From positions 434,001 to 498,000 of the forward strand of contig JAFOMG010000011.1 in assembly GCA_017418975.1 (NCBI GenBank): a DNA stretch of 64,000 nucleotides, read 5' to 3'. Shown here one piece after another: positions 9,202-18,599 of the stretch (positions are counted from its first letter, which is position 1; every line of letters begins with the position of its first letter). The notes beneath the pieces are model-generated. The model searched no databases and was not told the DNA's origin. It worked only from the letters and a program-made list of their open reading frames with translations. Made by a program: the position numbers and the translations under genes. The stretch comes from Sphingomonas sp. Its GTDB lineage: Bacteria > Pseudomonadota > Alphaproteobacteria > Sphingomonadales > Sphingomonadaceae.

Positions 9202-10464
9202 TCAACGGGAGGCCAATGTCCGCGACGCCATGCGGGTCGCGAAATGGATCTCCACGGCCTTGCGCACGCTCTGCGCCACTTTCCTGCGCCCTTCGTCCGA
9301 GGCGAGGAAGGCGGCATCGCCCGCGTTCGAGATATAGCCCGTCTCGAACAGCACCGAGGGCATGTCCGGCGCCTTGAGCACCATGAGCGAGGCCATGCGG
9401 TGATAATTGGCCTTGATCGGGATCAGCGGCTGGGCCTCGCGGCCGAGCAGCCGGGCGAAGCCGGCCGAGGCGTTCATCGTCTCGCGCTGGGTGAGGTCGA
9501 TGAGGATCGAGGAGATGTCCGGATTCTGCGTGCCGAGATCGACGCCGGCGATGATGTCGGCCTTGTTCTCGCGTGCCGCCAGCCGCGCCGCTTCCTTGTC
9601 GGAGGCGACTTCGGAGAGCGTGTAGACGGTCGCGCCCGACGCCTCGGCATTGCCGGCGCTGTCGCAGTGCACCGAGATGAACAGGTCCGCGCCCAGCTTG
9701 CGCGCCAGGCCGTAGCGCTCCTGGAGCACCAGGAAGCGATCGTCCTCGCGGGTGAGCGCCACGCGCACCCGGCCCGAGGCGATCAGCGCGTCCCTGATCG
9801 CCAGCGCGGTCTTGAGCGTGAGGTCCTTTTCGCGCAGGCCGAAAGCGCCGATCGCGCCGGGATCGTGCCCGCCATGGCCGGCATCGATCACCACCAGCGG
9901 GCGATCGGCCGCGCCATAGACATGGGGCAATGCCACCGGCGGCGCGCGCCGGGGCAGGGCGATCGTCTCGCTGTAGCTGCTGTGCCCGGCAGGCTGCACA
10001 TAGGAGAAGGGCGGCAGGAAGCGCATCCGGCGCTCGGCCGCGGCGCGGGCGAACTGCGCGTCGTCCACGGTGCGCAGCTGCAGCGTGAGCGTGCGGCCGT
10101 CGCGCCCGAAGCTGCCTTCGGTCACGATCGCCGGCCGCGCGAGGTCGAGCACGATCCGCGCGCCCTCGGGCCCTTGCGAGCCCTGGCGGATGCTCGCCAC
10201 CGGCCCGTCGGCATAGGCGCGATTGCCCGGCTCGGCGCCCCTGGCGTCGAGAACGATACGTTGCGGTCCCGCGAGCATGAAGGCGCTCGCCTGCGAGACG
10301 GGCTCGTCGAACCTGACGATCACCCGATCACCCTTGACTCGCACTTCCTGCACGACGCCCGCCCAGCTGGGAACTCCGGTCAACCAGCCGGAGAGCAAGG
10401 CGAGCAGGAACAGCACCCTGACGCTATGCCGCGCCCGGGCTCCGGGGGTCCAGCCCAAAACCAT
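9202..10464 (-). CDS. amiC: N-acetylmuramoyl-L-alanine amidase with AMIN domain
   Basis: A periplasmic zinc amidase that removes stem peptides from peptidoglycan during septum splitting. The 420-residue product has a hydrophobic export signal (VLFLLALLSGWLTGVPSWA), an AMIN domain (about 40-140) for septal targeting, and an Amidase_3 domain beginning VVIDAGHGGHDPGAIG, with the first zinc His. Further conserved parts are the Glu of GLREKDLTL, FISVHCDS with the second His, and VLFETGYISN with the catalytic Glu. Its ATG is 486 bases from rne, which is divergent, so its promoter should share that region. Confidence 0.94.
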   Translation of the reverse strand: MVLGWTPGARARHSVRVLFLLALLSGWLTGVPSWAGVVQEVRVKGDRVIVRFDEPVSQASAFMLAGPQRIVLDARGAEPGNRAYADGPVASIRQGSQGPEGARIVLDLARPAIVTEGSFGRDGRTLTLQLRTVDDAQFARAAAERRMRFLPPFSYVQPAGHSSYSETIALPRRAPPVALPHVYGAADRPLVVIDAGHGGHDPGAIGAFGLREKDLTLKTALAIRDALIASGRVRVALTREDDRFLVLQERYGLARKLGADLFISVHCDSAGNAEASGATVYTLSEVASDKEAARLAARENKADIIAGVDLGTQNPDISSILIDLTQRETMNASAGFARLLGREAQPLIPIKANYHRMASLMVLKAPDMPSVLFETGYISNAGDAAFLASDEGRRKVAQSVRKAVEIHFATRMASRTLASR

Positions 10465-10949
10465 GATGAGATACTCTGACTACGCGTCTGCCCTGACCAG
10501 TCCGGACTAGGCGGCGCGCCTCAAATCGCCGTGAAACGATGCGGTTAATTTATGATTCGGCATATTTTTGCCGGCAGCGGCGGCAAGGGCTTGCCGGTTG
10601 GCGCCAAGGTTGCCGCGCCGCCGCGGTAATGCTAGGCAACCCCAGGCCGGCCCTTGCGCCGGCCCTTTCCCGCGGCCACATCCTGCCGCGACAGTTCAGG
10701 TTGAAGCTCGCATGAGGCAATTTCCGCAACGCTCGCACCGACCGGCCCCGATGGCCGGCCGCGTGATGGCGGCGGAGTCGGCGGACCACCGGTTCGCGCG
10801 TGTCCTGCGAGCAGCAGCAGTTTTCGAAACCAGCGAGACCGCAGCCGGCGAATGCGCCGGCCAAGGCCGCTTTGCATATCGCGCGCCTGCGCGAGCCCTC
10901 CGCAACACCAATCCAGAGGGCTGGGGCCGGCGCGCCCGGAGAACAATAA
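10465..10949. promoter_or_regulatory. 485-base divergent region and long rne leader
   Basis: No gene is seen here. A short A+T-rich island at about 10545-10568 stands out in GC-rich sequence and is a likely promoter site. Directly downstream, CGGCAA (10581-10586) can pair with TTGCCG at 10569-10574, at 10591-10596 or at 10610-10615, so hairpins there are mutually exclusive. The remaining 330 bases up to rne show no convincing reading frame. A long structured leader fits the known habit of RNase E genes being autoregulated through their 5' UTR, shown in E. coli; extension to this organism is inference. Confidence 0.5.
10938..10943 (+). promoter_or_regulatory. Ribosome binding site of rne
   Basis: GGAGAA ends six bases before the ATG at 10950. 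It selects that ATG over the second in-frame ATG two codons later. Confidence 0.75.
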
Positions 10950-13604
10950 ATGACCATGCGTATGCTGATCGACGCACGCCACCGGGAGGAAACCCGCGTG
11001 GCGGTCGTCAAGGGAAGCCGAATCGAGGAGTTTGATTTCGAGTCCGCCGAGCGCAAGCAGCTCAAGGGCAATATCTATCTGGCCAAGGTGACTCGCGTGG
11101 AGCCGTCGCTCCAGGCGGCGTTCGTCGATTATGGCGGCAATCGCCACGGCTTCCTGGCCTTCAGCGAAATCCATCCCGACTATTACCAGATCCCGAAGGA
11201 AGACCGCGACGCGCTGCTGCGCGAGGAGGCCGAGCACGCCGCCGAGGAGGCCGCGCTGCGCGCCGAGGAGGATGGCGACGAGGACCACGACCACGACCAC
11301 GACCATGACGAAGGCGGCGTGGAAGTGCTCGAGCGCCCGCACGACGACGAGGAAGGCGAGGACGAGGCCGATGCCGAGGCGGGCGAGGAAGCCCGAGAGG
11401 GCGGCCGTTCGCGCAAGCGCCGCGGCAAGGGCAATGGCGGCGAGGACAGCCCGGCCGAGGCCCTGCGCCAGCGCCGCATGAACCTGCGCCGCCGCTACAA
11501 GATCCAGGACGTGATCCGCCGGCGCCAGGTGCTGCTGGTCCAGGTCGTCAAGGAAGAGCGCGGCAACAAGGGCGCGGCCCTCACCACCTATCTGTCGCTC
11601 GCCGGCCGCTATTGCGTGCTGATGCCGAACACCGCGCATGGCGGCGGCATCTCGCGCAAGATCTCGTCGGCTGCGGACCGCAAGCGCCTCAAGGGCATCA
11701 TGGCGGACCTCAAGCTGCCGCCGACCATGGGCTGCATCGTCCGCACCGCGGGCCTCCAGCGCACCAAGGTCGAGATCAAGCGCGACTTCGACTATCTCGC
11801 CCGGCTGTGGGACGGGATCCGCGAGGAGACGCTCAAGTCGACCGCGCCGGCGCTCGTCTATGGCGACAGCGACCTGCTGAAGCGCGCGATCCGCGACATC
11901 TACAATCGCGACATCGACGAAGTGATCGTCGAGGGCGAGGACGGCTATCGCCAGGCCAAGGACTTCATGAAGCTCCTGATGCCGAGCCACGCCAAGAAGG
12001 TGAAGCAATATGCCGACGCGGTGCCGCTGTTCCAGCGCGCCGGCGTCGAGGACCAGCTCTCGGCGATGTACAATCCCGTCGTCCAGCTGAAGAGCGGCGG
12101 CTATCTGGTGATCAATCCGACCGAGGCGCTCGTCTCGATCGACATCAACTCGGGCCGCTCGACGCGCGAGCACAATATCGAGCAGACCGCGACCGCGACC
12201 AACCTGGAAGCGGCGCACGAGATCGCCCGCCAGCTCCGCCTGCGCGACATGGCCGGCCTGGTCGTGATCGACTTCATCGACATGGATCATTCGTCCAACG
12301 TCCGGAAGGTCGAGAAGGCGATGAAGGAGGCGCTGAAGAACGATCGCGCCCGCATCCAGGTGGGCCGCATCTCGGCGTTCGGCCTGATGGAGATGAGCCG
12401 CCAGCGCCTGCGCACCGGCGTGCTCGAGGCATCGACCGTGCAGTGCCCGCATTGCGAAGGCACCGGCCTGGTCCGCACCGCTTCGTCGGCCGGGCTTTCC
12501 GCGCTCCGCCTGATCGAGGACGAGGCCGCCCGTGGCCGCGGCTCGCTGATCACGCTGCGCGCAAGCCAGGAAGCCGCCTTCTACGTGCTCAACAAGAAGC
12601 GCGCCGACATCGCCGAGATCGAGGACCGCTACGGCGTGACCGTCGAGATCCTGTCGGACGGCGAGCTGGAGGGCGCGCGGATGTCGGTCGAGGCTTCGGG
12701 CCCGCCGCCGGCGCATGCGCCCAAGTTCGAGAAGCTCATCGAGGAGCCCGAGGACGAGGAGTATATCGAGGAGCTCGACGAGGAAGAGGAAGAGCTCGAG
12801 GCCGAGGCCGATGCCGAGGGCGGGCGTCGCGGTGAACGCGAGGAAGGCGAAGGCGGGCGCAAGCGCCGCCGCCGCCGCCGCGGCCGTGGGCGCGGCCGTC
12901 GCGAGGAAGGCGAATCGGCCGAGGGTGAGGCCGATGCCGACGCCGGCGAGGAAGCCGAAGCGGAAGGCGAGGCCGGCGAGGGTGAGGAAGTGGCTGGCGC
13001 CGGCGAAGGCGAGGGCGAGGGCGAGGGCCGCGAAGGCGGCCGCAAGCGCCGTCGCCGTGGCCGTCGCGGCGGCCGCCGTGGCGATCGCGCCGAGGCTGGC
13101 GGCGAGGATGCCGGCGACGAGGTGATCGAGGCCGCGGCCGATGTCGCCGAGCCGGCCGAAGCCGCGCCGGAGCCGGTCGCGGAGGAGGCTGCTCCCGCCA
13201 AGCCGAAGCGCACCCGCAGGAAGAAGGCGGAAGCCGTCGAGGCCGAAGCCGCGCCCGTGGCCGAGGCACCGGCCGAGCCGGCGCCGGAGCCGGTCGCGGA
13301 GGAGGCTGCTCCCGCCAAGCCGAAGCGCACCCGCAAGAAGAAGGCGGAAGCCGTCGAGGCCGAAGCCGCGCCCGCGGTCGAGGCACCGGCCGAGCCGGCA
13401 CCCGCGCCGGTGGCGGAAGCGGCGCCGGCCAAGCCGAAGCGCACCCGGAAGAAGGCCGTGGCAGCCGAGGCGGCCGCCGCGCCGGCGGCGGAGCCCGTGC
13501 CGGTGGCGCAGGACACCGCGCCGGTCGAGGCCGCCGAGGACGATGCCGAGAGCGAGGACGGCACGCCGCGTCGCGGCTGGTGGCAGCGCACCTTCGGCGC
13601 CTGA
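10950..13604 (+). CDS. rne: Ribonuclease E
   Basis: Endoribonuclease that starts mRNA decay and rRNA/tRNA processing and scaffolds the degradosome. 884 residues. The N-terminal S1 region (from MLIDARHREETRVAV) is interrupted by a highly acidic insertion of roughly 85 residues with an Asp-His repeat at 112-120. The catalytic core follows, with VSIDINSGRSTREHNIEQTA and LVVIDFIDMD, and the Zn-link Cys499/Cys502 in CPHCEGTG. The C-terminal third is disordered: Glu tracts, Arg-rich patches, then three 39-residue Ala/Pro/Lys repeats. It ends RRGWWQRTFGA; a GWW peptide binds PNPase in Caulobacter RNase E, so the same role is likely. A strong terminator follows. Confidence 0.97.
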   Translation: MTMRMLIDARHREETRVAVVKGSRIEEFDFESAERKQLKGNIYLAKVTRVEPSLQAAFVDYGGNRHGFLAFSEIHPDYYQIPKEDRDALLREEAEHAAEEAALRAEEDGDEDHDHDHDHDEGGVEVLERPHDDEEGEDEADAEAGEEAREGGRSRKRRGKGNGGEDSPAEALRQRRMNLRRRYKIQDVIRRRQVLLVQVVKEERGNKGAALTTYLSLAGRYCVLMPNTAHGGGISRKISSAADRKRLKGIMADLKLPPTMGCIVRTAGLQRTKVEIKRDFDYLARLWDGIREETLKSTAPALVYGDSDLLKRAIRDIYNRDIDEVIVEGEDGYRQAKDFMKLLMPSHAKKVKQYADAVPLFQRAGVEDQLSAMYNPVVQLKSGGYLVINPTEALVSIDINSGRSTREHNIEQTATATNLEAAHEIARQLRLRDMAGLVVIDFIDMDHSSNVRKVEKAMKEALKNDRARIQVGRISAFGLMEMSRQRLRTGVLEASTVQCPHCEGTGLVRTASSAGLSALRLIEDEAARGRGSLITLRASQEAAFYVLNKKRADIAEIEDRYGVTVEILSDGELEGARMSVEASGPPPAHAPKFEKLIEEPEDEEYIEELDEEEEELEAEADAEGGRRGEREEGEGGRKRRRRRRGRGRGRREEGESAEGEADADAGEEAEAEGEAGEGEEVAGAGEGEGEGEGREGGRKRRRRGRRGGRRGDRAEAGGEDAGDEVIEAAADVAEPAEAAPEPVAEEAAPAKPKRTRRKKAEAVEAEAAPVAEAPAEPAPEPVAEEAAPAKPKRTRKKKAEAVEAEAAPAVEAPAEPAPAPVAEAAPAKPKRTRKKAVAAEAAAAPAAEPVPVAQDTAPVEAAEDDAESEDGTPRRGWWQRTFGA
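13164..13465 (+). repeat. Tandem repeat inside rne (117-base unit)
   Basis: Two near-identical copies start at 13164 and 13281; a third, diverged copy starts near 13398. Each unit encodes 39 residues with a Glu/Ala/Pro part and a basic AAPAKPKRTR(R/K)KKAE part. The period is a multiple of three, so copy number can change without breaking the frame. The basic blocks are likely RNA-binding or membrane-contact patches, by analogy with other RNase E tails. Confidence 0.85.
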
Positions 13605-13624
13605 TTCGCGGGCCTGAGGAAAGG

Positions 13625-13656
13625 GGGCGCCGGTCCGTTGGGCCGGCGCCCTTTTT
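13625..13656 (+). terminator. Rho-independent terminator after rne
   Basis: A 12-bp stem (13625-13636 with 13640-13651, one G-U pair) closes on a 3-base loop and is followed by TTTTT at 13652-13656. It lies about 20 bases past the rne stop codon. Confidence 0.9.
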
Positions 13657-13738
13657 CATGGCTTCACACGCGGTTCATCGGTGCACGCGCACGGCCAACG
13701 CCATTGATCGCGGTCGGAAATCGGAGGATACGGATGGC

Positions 13739-15097
13739 ATGAAGCGCATCCTCGCCCTGTTCTCGGCCGTCTTGCTGCTCTGGATCCAGCCGGCGGCCGC
13801 CCAGTCGATCCTGCGCGATGCCGAGACCGAGGCGCTGCTCAACGACATGGCCAGGCCGCTGTTCGTCGCGGCCGGCCTCTCGCCCGCCAATGCCAAGGTA
13901 GTGCTGATCAACGACAGTTCGATCAACGCCTTCGTCGCCGGGGGGCAGATCGTCTATGTCCATTCGGGCCTGATCGATGCCGCCGACAGCGCCAACGAGG
14001 TGCAGGGCGTGATCGCGCATGAGATCGGCCATATCGTCGGCGGCCATGCCGTGTTCCAGAACGACGGCGGCTACACCAACATCTCGATCCTCAGCCTGCT
14101 GCTCGGCGTGGCGGCGATGGCGGCGGGCAGCGGCGAGGCCGGCACCGGCATCCTGATGGCCGGCCAGCGCGCCGCGATCGGCAAGTATCTGGCATTCAGC
14201 CGCGTCCAGGAAAGCTCGGCCGACGCGGCCGGCTCGCGGTTCATCAACAGCGCCGGGATCAGCGGCAAGGGCATGCTGAGCTTCTTCAACAAGCTCACGG
14301 CCCAGATGCATCGCTATGGCTATTATTCGACCAGCCCGGAGGTCGATCCCTTCGCCCAGACCCACCCGATGTCGCAGGATCGCGTCGAGACGCTGAAGGC
14401 CGATCTGATGAATGCGCCAAGCTGGAACAAGCCGCTCGACCAGGATCTGGAACGCCGCTTCAAGCGCGTCCAGGCCAAGCTGCGCGGCTATGTCAGCGAC
14501 CCCAAGGACACGCTCACGAAATATCCGCAGAGCGACCAGTCGGTGCAGGCGCATTATGCCCGTGCCTATGCCTATCACAAATCGGGCTATCCCGAGCAGG
14601 CGGCGGCCGAGACCCAGGCGCTGGTCAAGGCCTCGCCCAAGGATCCCTATTTCCTCGAGCTCGAAGGGCAGATCATGCTCGAATCGGGCGATCCGCGCGG
14701 GGCGCTCGAGCCGCTGCGCGAGGCGACCGCCCTGTCGGGCAACCAGCCGCTGATCGCGTCCACGCTCGGCCACGCGCTGCTCGCGACCGAGGACAAGGCG
14801 AACCTTGCCGAGGCCGAGCGCGTGCTGAAGCAGGCGGTGGCGCGCGACAACGACAATCCCTTCGCCTGGATGAACCTGGGCACCGTCTATGATCGCAAGG
14901 GCGACGAGCCGCGCACCGCGCTCGCCACGGCCGAGCGGGCGCATCTGATCGGGGATGTCGGCACCGCGCTGATGAGCTCGCGCGCCGCGATGGCCGGGCT
15001 CCCGCAGGGCTCGGCCGACTGGGTGCGGGCGCAGGACATCAACATGGTTTCGCAGACGGCCTGGGACGAGAGCCGGAAGAAGAAGAAGGACCGATAG
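13739..15097 (+). CDS. Exported M48 metalloprotease with TPR repeats (BepA/LoiP-like)
   Basis: A 452-residue periplasmic zinc protease. The chosen ATG has GGAGG at 13723-13727 and begins a clear signal peptide (MKRILALFSAVLLLWIQPAAA). The M48 zinc motif HEIGH is at residues 94-98 and the third ligand Glu is in QESSADAAG. From about residue 260 on, helix pairs such as VQAHYARAYAYHKSGYPEQA and NPFAWMNLGTVYDRKGD look like TPRs. This order matches BepA of E. coli, which checks outer-membrane protein assembly; that role is inferred. The DsbA-like gene follows after five bases, suggesting one transcript. Confidence 0.9.
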   Translation: MKRILALFSAVLLLWIQPAAAQSILRDAETEALLNDMARPLFVAAGLSPANAKVVLINDSSINAFVAGGQIVYVHSGLIDAADSANEVQGVIAHEIGHIVGGHAVFQNDGGYTNISILSLLLGVAAMAAGSGEAGTGILMAGQRAAIGKYLAFSRVQESSADAAGSRFINSAGISGKGMLSFFNKLTAQMHRYGYYSTSPEVDPFAQTHPMSQDRVETLKADLMNAPSWNKPLDQDLERRFKRVQAKLRGYVSDPKDTLTKYPQSDQSVQAHYARAYAYHKSGYPEQAAAETQALVKASPKDPYFLELEGQIMLESGDPRGALEPLREATALSGNQPLIASTLGHALLATEDKANLAEAERVLKQAVARDNDNPFAWMNLGTVYDRKGDEPRTALATAERAHLIGDVGTALMSSRAAMAGLPQGSADWVRAQDINMVSQTAWDESRKKKKDR

Positions 15098-15102
15098 GGG
15101 CA

Positions 15103-15885
15103 ATGATCGAACGGCTTCTGCGGTCGCCGCTGGCACTGGCCGGCGCTTTCGTCCTGTGCGCGCTGCTCGGCGCGGGCATGTTCGCCGGCATCCAGGCGCT
15201 GATCCCCGGCATGGGCGCGCGCGGCGGCGTGGAGCGGGTGGTGCACGACTATGTGCTCGCCCATCCCGAGGTGCTGCTCGAATCGGTCGAGCGCTACAAC
15301 CGGAAGCAGAGCGCCAATGCGGAGAAGGCGCAGGCGGAAGCGGCGGCCGCGGCCGAGAAGACTCTTCCCGCCGAGCGCCCGAAGCTGGAGACGCCCTATG
15401 CCGGCGCCTGGGCCGGCAATCCGCGTGGCGACGTCACCCTGGTCGCCTTCATGGACTATGCCTGCGGCTATTGCCGCGCGAGCCTGCCCGCGATCACGGA
15501 GTTGCTGAAGCGCGATCCGAACGTGCGCGTGGTCTATCGCGAATATCCGGTGCTGGGCCCCGACAGTCTTGTCGCCGCGCGCTGGGCGCTCGCCGCGGCC
15601 GAGCAGGACAAGTTCCCCGCCTTCCACGACGCGCTGTTCGCGACGGACGGGCCGAGCGCGGACAATATCGAGGCGGCGGCGCAGAAGGCCGGGCTCGACA
15701 TGGCCCGGGCGCGGCAGGCGATCGCCTCCAAGGCTGTGGAGGGCGAGATCCTCGCCAACCACAAGTTCGGCCAGAAGCTGGCGATGACCGGCACGCCGAG
15801 CTGGGTGGTCGGCGGCAGGCTGCTCTACGGCATGCGCGACTATGACGGGCTCGCCGCCGCCGTGGCCGAGGCGCGGAAGAAGTAA
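15103..15885 (+). CDS. Membrane-anchored DsbA-like thiol:disulfide protein
   Basis: A 260-residue protein with one N-terminal membrane segment ([20 protein letters not shown]), an Ala/Glu-rich spacer (about 60-90), and a thioredoxin-fold DsbA domain. The redox motif is Cys121-Gly-Tyr-Cys124 in [13 protein letters not shown]; the cis-Pro loop is [10 protein letters not shown]. It resembles the Com1/ScsC-type DsbA branch. It probably oxidises or isomerises disulfides in periplasmic proteins. It starts five bases after the M48 protease, so both likely serve envelope protein quality control. No DsbB partner is seen nearby. Confidence 0.88.
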   Translation: MIERLLRSPLALAGAFVLCALLGAGMFAGIQALIPGMGARGGVERVVHDYVLAHPEVLLESVERYNRKQSANAEKAQAEAAAAAEKTLPAERPKLETPYAGAWAGNPRGDVTLVAFMDYACGYCRASLPAITELLKRDPNVRVVYREYPVLGPDSLVAARWALAAAEQDKFPAFHDALFATDGPSADNIEAAAQKAGLDMARARQAIASKAVEGEILANHKFGQKLAMTGTPSWVVGGRLLYGMRDYDGLAAAVAEARKK

Positions 15886-15892
15886 CTCCCTA

Positions 15893-16001
15893 GTTCCTCC
15901 CCCTCGCCTGTCTGGGGGAGGGGGACCATTCGCCGCGCCCGTCCACCACGCCGCTTCGCGCCGCGGCCCCCCTCTCCCAGGCAAGTGCGGGGAGGAATTA
16001 C
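15893..16001. repeat. Inverted repeat between dsbA-like and ABC transporter genes
   Basis: TCCTCCCCCTCGCCTG with GGGGGAGG on the left and CCCCCTCTCCCAGGCAAG with GGGGAGGA on the right form a long imperfect palindrome. Its composition recalls the larger element at 29.1-29.25 kb. No reading frame is supported in it. Confidence 0.6.
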
Positions 16002-16081
16002 TGCCTCGATTTTTGTACCGAGCGGTTGCCGCGCCGCGTCGCCGCGCTTACTTAGCGGGTCCTTTCCCGGCCGGGGGCATC

Positions 16082-17032
16082 ATGACTGCCATTCTTTCCA
16101 TAAAGGGCGTGAGCAAGACCTATGGCTCAGGCCACAAGGCGCTCGATCACGTCGATCTCGAGATCAGGCGGGGCGAGATATTCGCGCTGCTCGGCCCCAA
16201 TGGCGCGGGCAAGACCACGCTCATCTCGATCATCTGCGGCATCGTGACGCCGAGCACCGGCACCATCCTGGTCGCCGGGCACGACGCGGTGCGCGAGCCG
16301 CGTGCCGCGCGATCGAAGATCGGGCTGGTCCCGCAGGAGATCGCGGTCGACATGTTCTCCACCGTCGGATCGGCGCTGCGCTTCTCGCGCGGCCTGTTCG
16401 GCAAGGCGCCCGACCAGGACTTTTGCGACCAGGTGCTCAAGGACCTGTCGCTCTGGGACAAGCGGGATGCCAAGATCATGGAGCTGTCGGGCGGCATGAA
16501 GCGCCGCGTGATGATCGCCAAGGCGCTCAGCCATCAGCCGGACATCCTGTTCCTCGACGAGCCCACCGCCGGCGTCGACGTGTCGCTCCGTCGCGACATG
16601 TGGAAGATGATCGGCAAGCTGCGCGAGCGCGGCACCACGATCATCCTCACCACCCACTATATCGAGGAGGCCGAGGAGATGGCCGACCGGGTGGGCGTGA
16701 TCAACAAGGGCCAGCTGCTCCTCGTCGAGGACAAGACCGCGCTGATGAAGAAGCTCGGCAAGCGCGAGCTCGACCTCTCGCTGGTCGAGCCGATGGCGGC
16801 GATCCCCGCCGGCCTCGAGGAATGGCATCTCAGCCTCGAGGACGAGGGCACGCGCCTGCGCTACACCTTCGACGCCCAGGCCGAGCGCACCGGCATCCCT
16901 TCGCTGCTCCGCAAGCTCGGCGAGATGGGCATCGCGTTCAAGGATCTCGACACCTCCAAGTCGAGCCTGGAGGACATCTTCGTCGGGCTGGTCGAGCAGC
17001 GCGAAACCTCGAACGAGGGAGCCGCCGCATGA
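16082..17032 (+). CDS. ABC transporter ATP-binding protein (drug/polysaccharide export type)
   Basis: A 316-residue nucleotide-binding subunit. Walker A is GPNGAGKTT at residues 38-46, the signature is LSGGMKRR, Walker B is ILFLDEPT, and the switch His is in [12 protein letters not shown]-terminal extension after about residue 220 is usual for DrrA/NodI-type exporters. The ATG at 16082 was chosen because the domain begins immediately ([12 protein letters not shown]); sequence upstream is repeat-like. Its stop overlaps the permease ATG by four bases, so the two subunits are made together. The exported substrate cannot be told. Confidence 0.93.
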   Translation: MTAILSIKGVSKTYGSGHKALDHVDLEIRRGEIFALLGPNGAGKTTLISIICGIVTPSTGTILVAGHDAVREPRAARSKIGLVPQEIAVDMFSTVGSALRFSRGLFGKAPDQDFCDQVLKDLSLWDKRDAKIMELSGGMKRRVMIAKALSHQPDILFLDEPTAGVDVSLRRDMWKMIGKLRERGTTIILTTHYIEEAEEMADRVGVINKGQLLLVEDKTALMKKLGKRELDLSLVEPMAAIPAGLEEWHLSLEDEGTRLRYTFDAQAERTGIPSLLRKLGEMGIAFKDLDTSKSSLEDIFVGLVEQRETSNEGAAA

Positions 17033-17802
17033 CCGGCATCAATTTCCACGGCATCTGGGCGATCTACAAGTTCGAGATGGCGCGCACGCTGCGCACGCTC
17101 TGGCAGTCGATCGCCACTCCGGTGATCACCACCTCGCTCTATTTCATCGTGTTCGGCAGCGGCATGGGCAGCCGCATCCCCTCGATCGAGGGGGTGCCCT
17201 ATGGCAGCTTCATCGTGCCGGGGCTGATCATGCTGTCGCTGCTCACCCAGAGCGTCGCCAATGCCTCGATCGGCATCTATTTCCCCAAATTCACCGGCAC
17301 GGTGTTCGAGCTGCTCTCGGCGCCGATCTCGGCGGTGGAGCTGGTGATCGGCTTTGTCGGCGCGGCGGCGACCAAATCGGTGGTGATCGGGCTGATCATC
17401 CTGCTCACCTCGGGATTGTTCGTGCCGCTCCGGGTCGATCATCCGCTGGCGATGCTCGCCTTCCTGCTGCTCACCTCGATCAGCTTCAGCATGTTCGGCT
17501 TCATCATCGGCATCTGGGCCAAGGGCTTCGAGCAGCTGAACGTCGTGCCGGCGCTGATCCTGACGCCGCTGACCTTTCTCGGCGGCAGCTTCTATCCGCT
17601 GAGCTTCCTGCCCGAGCCGTGGCGCACGGTCAGCCTGTTCAATCCGGTGGCCTATCTGATCAGCGGCTTCCGCTGGGCCTTTTTCGGCGATGTCGGCGAT
17701 ATCGACGTGCGCTGGAGCCTGGGCTTCACCGCCGGCTTCCTCGCGCTGTGCCTGGGCCTTATCGTTGCGATCTTCCGCACCGGCTACAGGCTCAAGAACT
17801 GA
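17029..17802 (+). CDS. ABC-2 type transporter permease
   Basis: A 257-residue integral membrane subunit with about six hydrophobic segments, e.g. [44 protein letters not shown] and [12 protein letters not shown]. The [24 protein letters not shown] stretch is typical of the ABC-2 exporter fold of the NodJ/DrrB class. It pairs with the ATPase encoded just upstream (ATGA overlap) and its stop overlaps the next gene by one base (TGATG). Confidence 0.93.
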   Translation: MTGINFHGIWAIYKFEMARTLRTLWQSIATPVITTSLYFIVFGSGMGSRIPSIEGVPYGSFIVPGLIMLSLLTQSVANASIGIYFPKFTGTVFELLSAPISAVELVIGFVGAAATKSVVIGLIILLTSGLFVPLRVDHPLAMLAFLLLTSISFSMFGFIIGIWAKGFEQLNVVPALILTPLTFLGGSFYPLSFLPEPWRTVSLFNPVAYLISGFRWAFFGDVGDIDVRWSLGFTAGFLALCLGLIVAIFRTGYRLKN

Positions 17803-18452
17803 TGCAACCCTTTCCGCTCGACATCTTCACCGAGCCCGAGGACGTCGATCCGAACACGCTCGCCAATCTGGGACCCCTGGCGCGCCTTGCGGGCCGCTGG
17901 GAAGGCAGGAAGGGAGTCGACATCAACCCCAAGGCCGACGGGCCGGAGCAGCGCGAGTTCATCGAGCGGATCGAGTTCGTGCCGATCGACCCGCAGGCGA
18001 ACGGGCCGCAGCTCTTCTACGGGCTGCGCTACCATATCCACATCACCACGGCGGAGGAGGATATCACCTTCCACGACCAGGTGGGCTATTGGCTGTGGGA
18101 GCCGGCCACGGGCGTGATCCTGCAGACGCTGGCGATCCCGCGCGGCCAGGTGCTGCTCGCCGCCGGCAAGGGCGCGCCGGGCGACAAGGCGATCCGGGTG
18201 GAGGCGAAGCGCGGGCAGACCAGCTACGGCATCTGCTCGACCGACTTCCTCGAATATGCCTTCCGCACCGATGCCTATACGATCGATATCGTCTTCGACG
18301 ACGCGGGCGGCTGGAGCTACGACATCCACACCACGCTCGAAGTGAGGGGCCAGGGCAGCTTCGACCATCATGACCGCAACGCGCTGCACCGCGTGGGCGA
18401 TGCCAGGCCCAACCCCTGGGTGCAGATCCTCGCGGCGCGGGGGGAGCGGTAG
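17802..18452 (+). CDS. Nitrobindin-like heme-binding beta-barrel protein
   Basis: A 216-residue soluble protein matching the FABP-like beta-barrel family to which nitrobindin belongs. Typical features are the opening LARLAGRWEGRKG near residue 30, YGLRYHIHITTAEEDITFHDQVGYWLWEP, ILQTLAIPRG, and the closing HHDRNALHRV, where a heme-ligand His is expected. The start is an ATG that shares its A with the preceding permease stop. Family members may sense or isomerise nitric oxide species; no partner here confirms that, and its coupling to an exporter may be incidental. Confidence 0.82.
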   Translation: MQPFPLDIFTEPEDVDPNTLANLGPLARLAGRWEGRKGVDINPKADGPEQREFIERIEFVPIDPQANGPQLFYGLRYHIHITTAEEDITFHDQVGYWLWEPATGVILQTLAIPRGQVLLAAGKGAPGDKAIRVEAKRGQTSYGICSTDFLEYAFRTDAYTIDIVFDDAGGWSYDIHTTLEVRGQGSFDHHDRNALHRVGDARPNPWVQILAARGER

Positions 18453-18473
18453 GGACTTTCAAGCCGCCCGTTT

Positions 18474-18583
18474 CGTCACCCCGGCCCTGTGCCGGGGTCC
18501 ACCATGCCGCTCCGACTGTCCGCTGAGCCTCTTGTCCAGACCTCGCCTCTTGGTGGGGCCCGGAACAAGTCCGGGGTGACGGG
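18474..18583. repeat. Dispersed palindromic repeat (CACCCCGG type)
   Basis: Left arm GTCACCCCGGCCCTGTGCCGGGGTCC and right arm GGGGCCCGGAACAAGTCCGGGGTGAC pair end to end, each also forming its own hairpin. It sits between convergent genes and could end transcription in both directions. Confidence 0.75.
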
Positions 18584-18599
18584 GAAGTGAGGATCGCTG

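Noticed and set aside
10632..12716. Very long open frame antisense to rne
   Set aside because: It is a mirror of rne codon bias in GC-rich DNA; no family motif, ribosome site or sensible composition (mixed Leu/Arg/Asp shadow).
13164..13465. CRISPR-like or mobile repeat array
   Set aside because: The unit is a multiple of three, lies in frame inside rne and has no spacer diversity; it is a coding tandem repeat.
13623..13660. Small RNA gene after rne
   Set aside because: A hairpin with T-run right after the stop codon is explained as a terminator; no promoter is seen before it.
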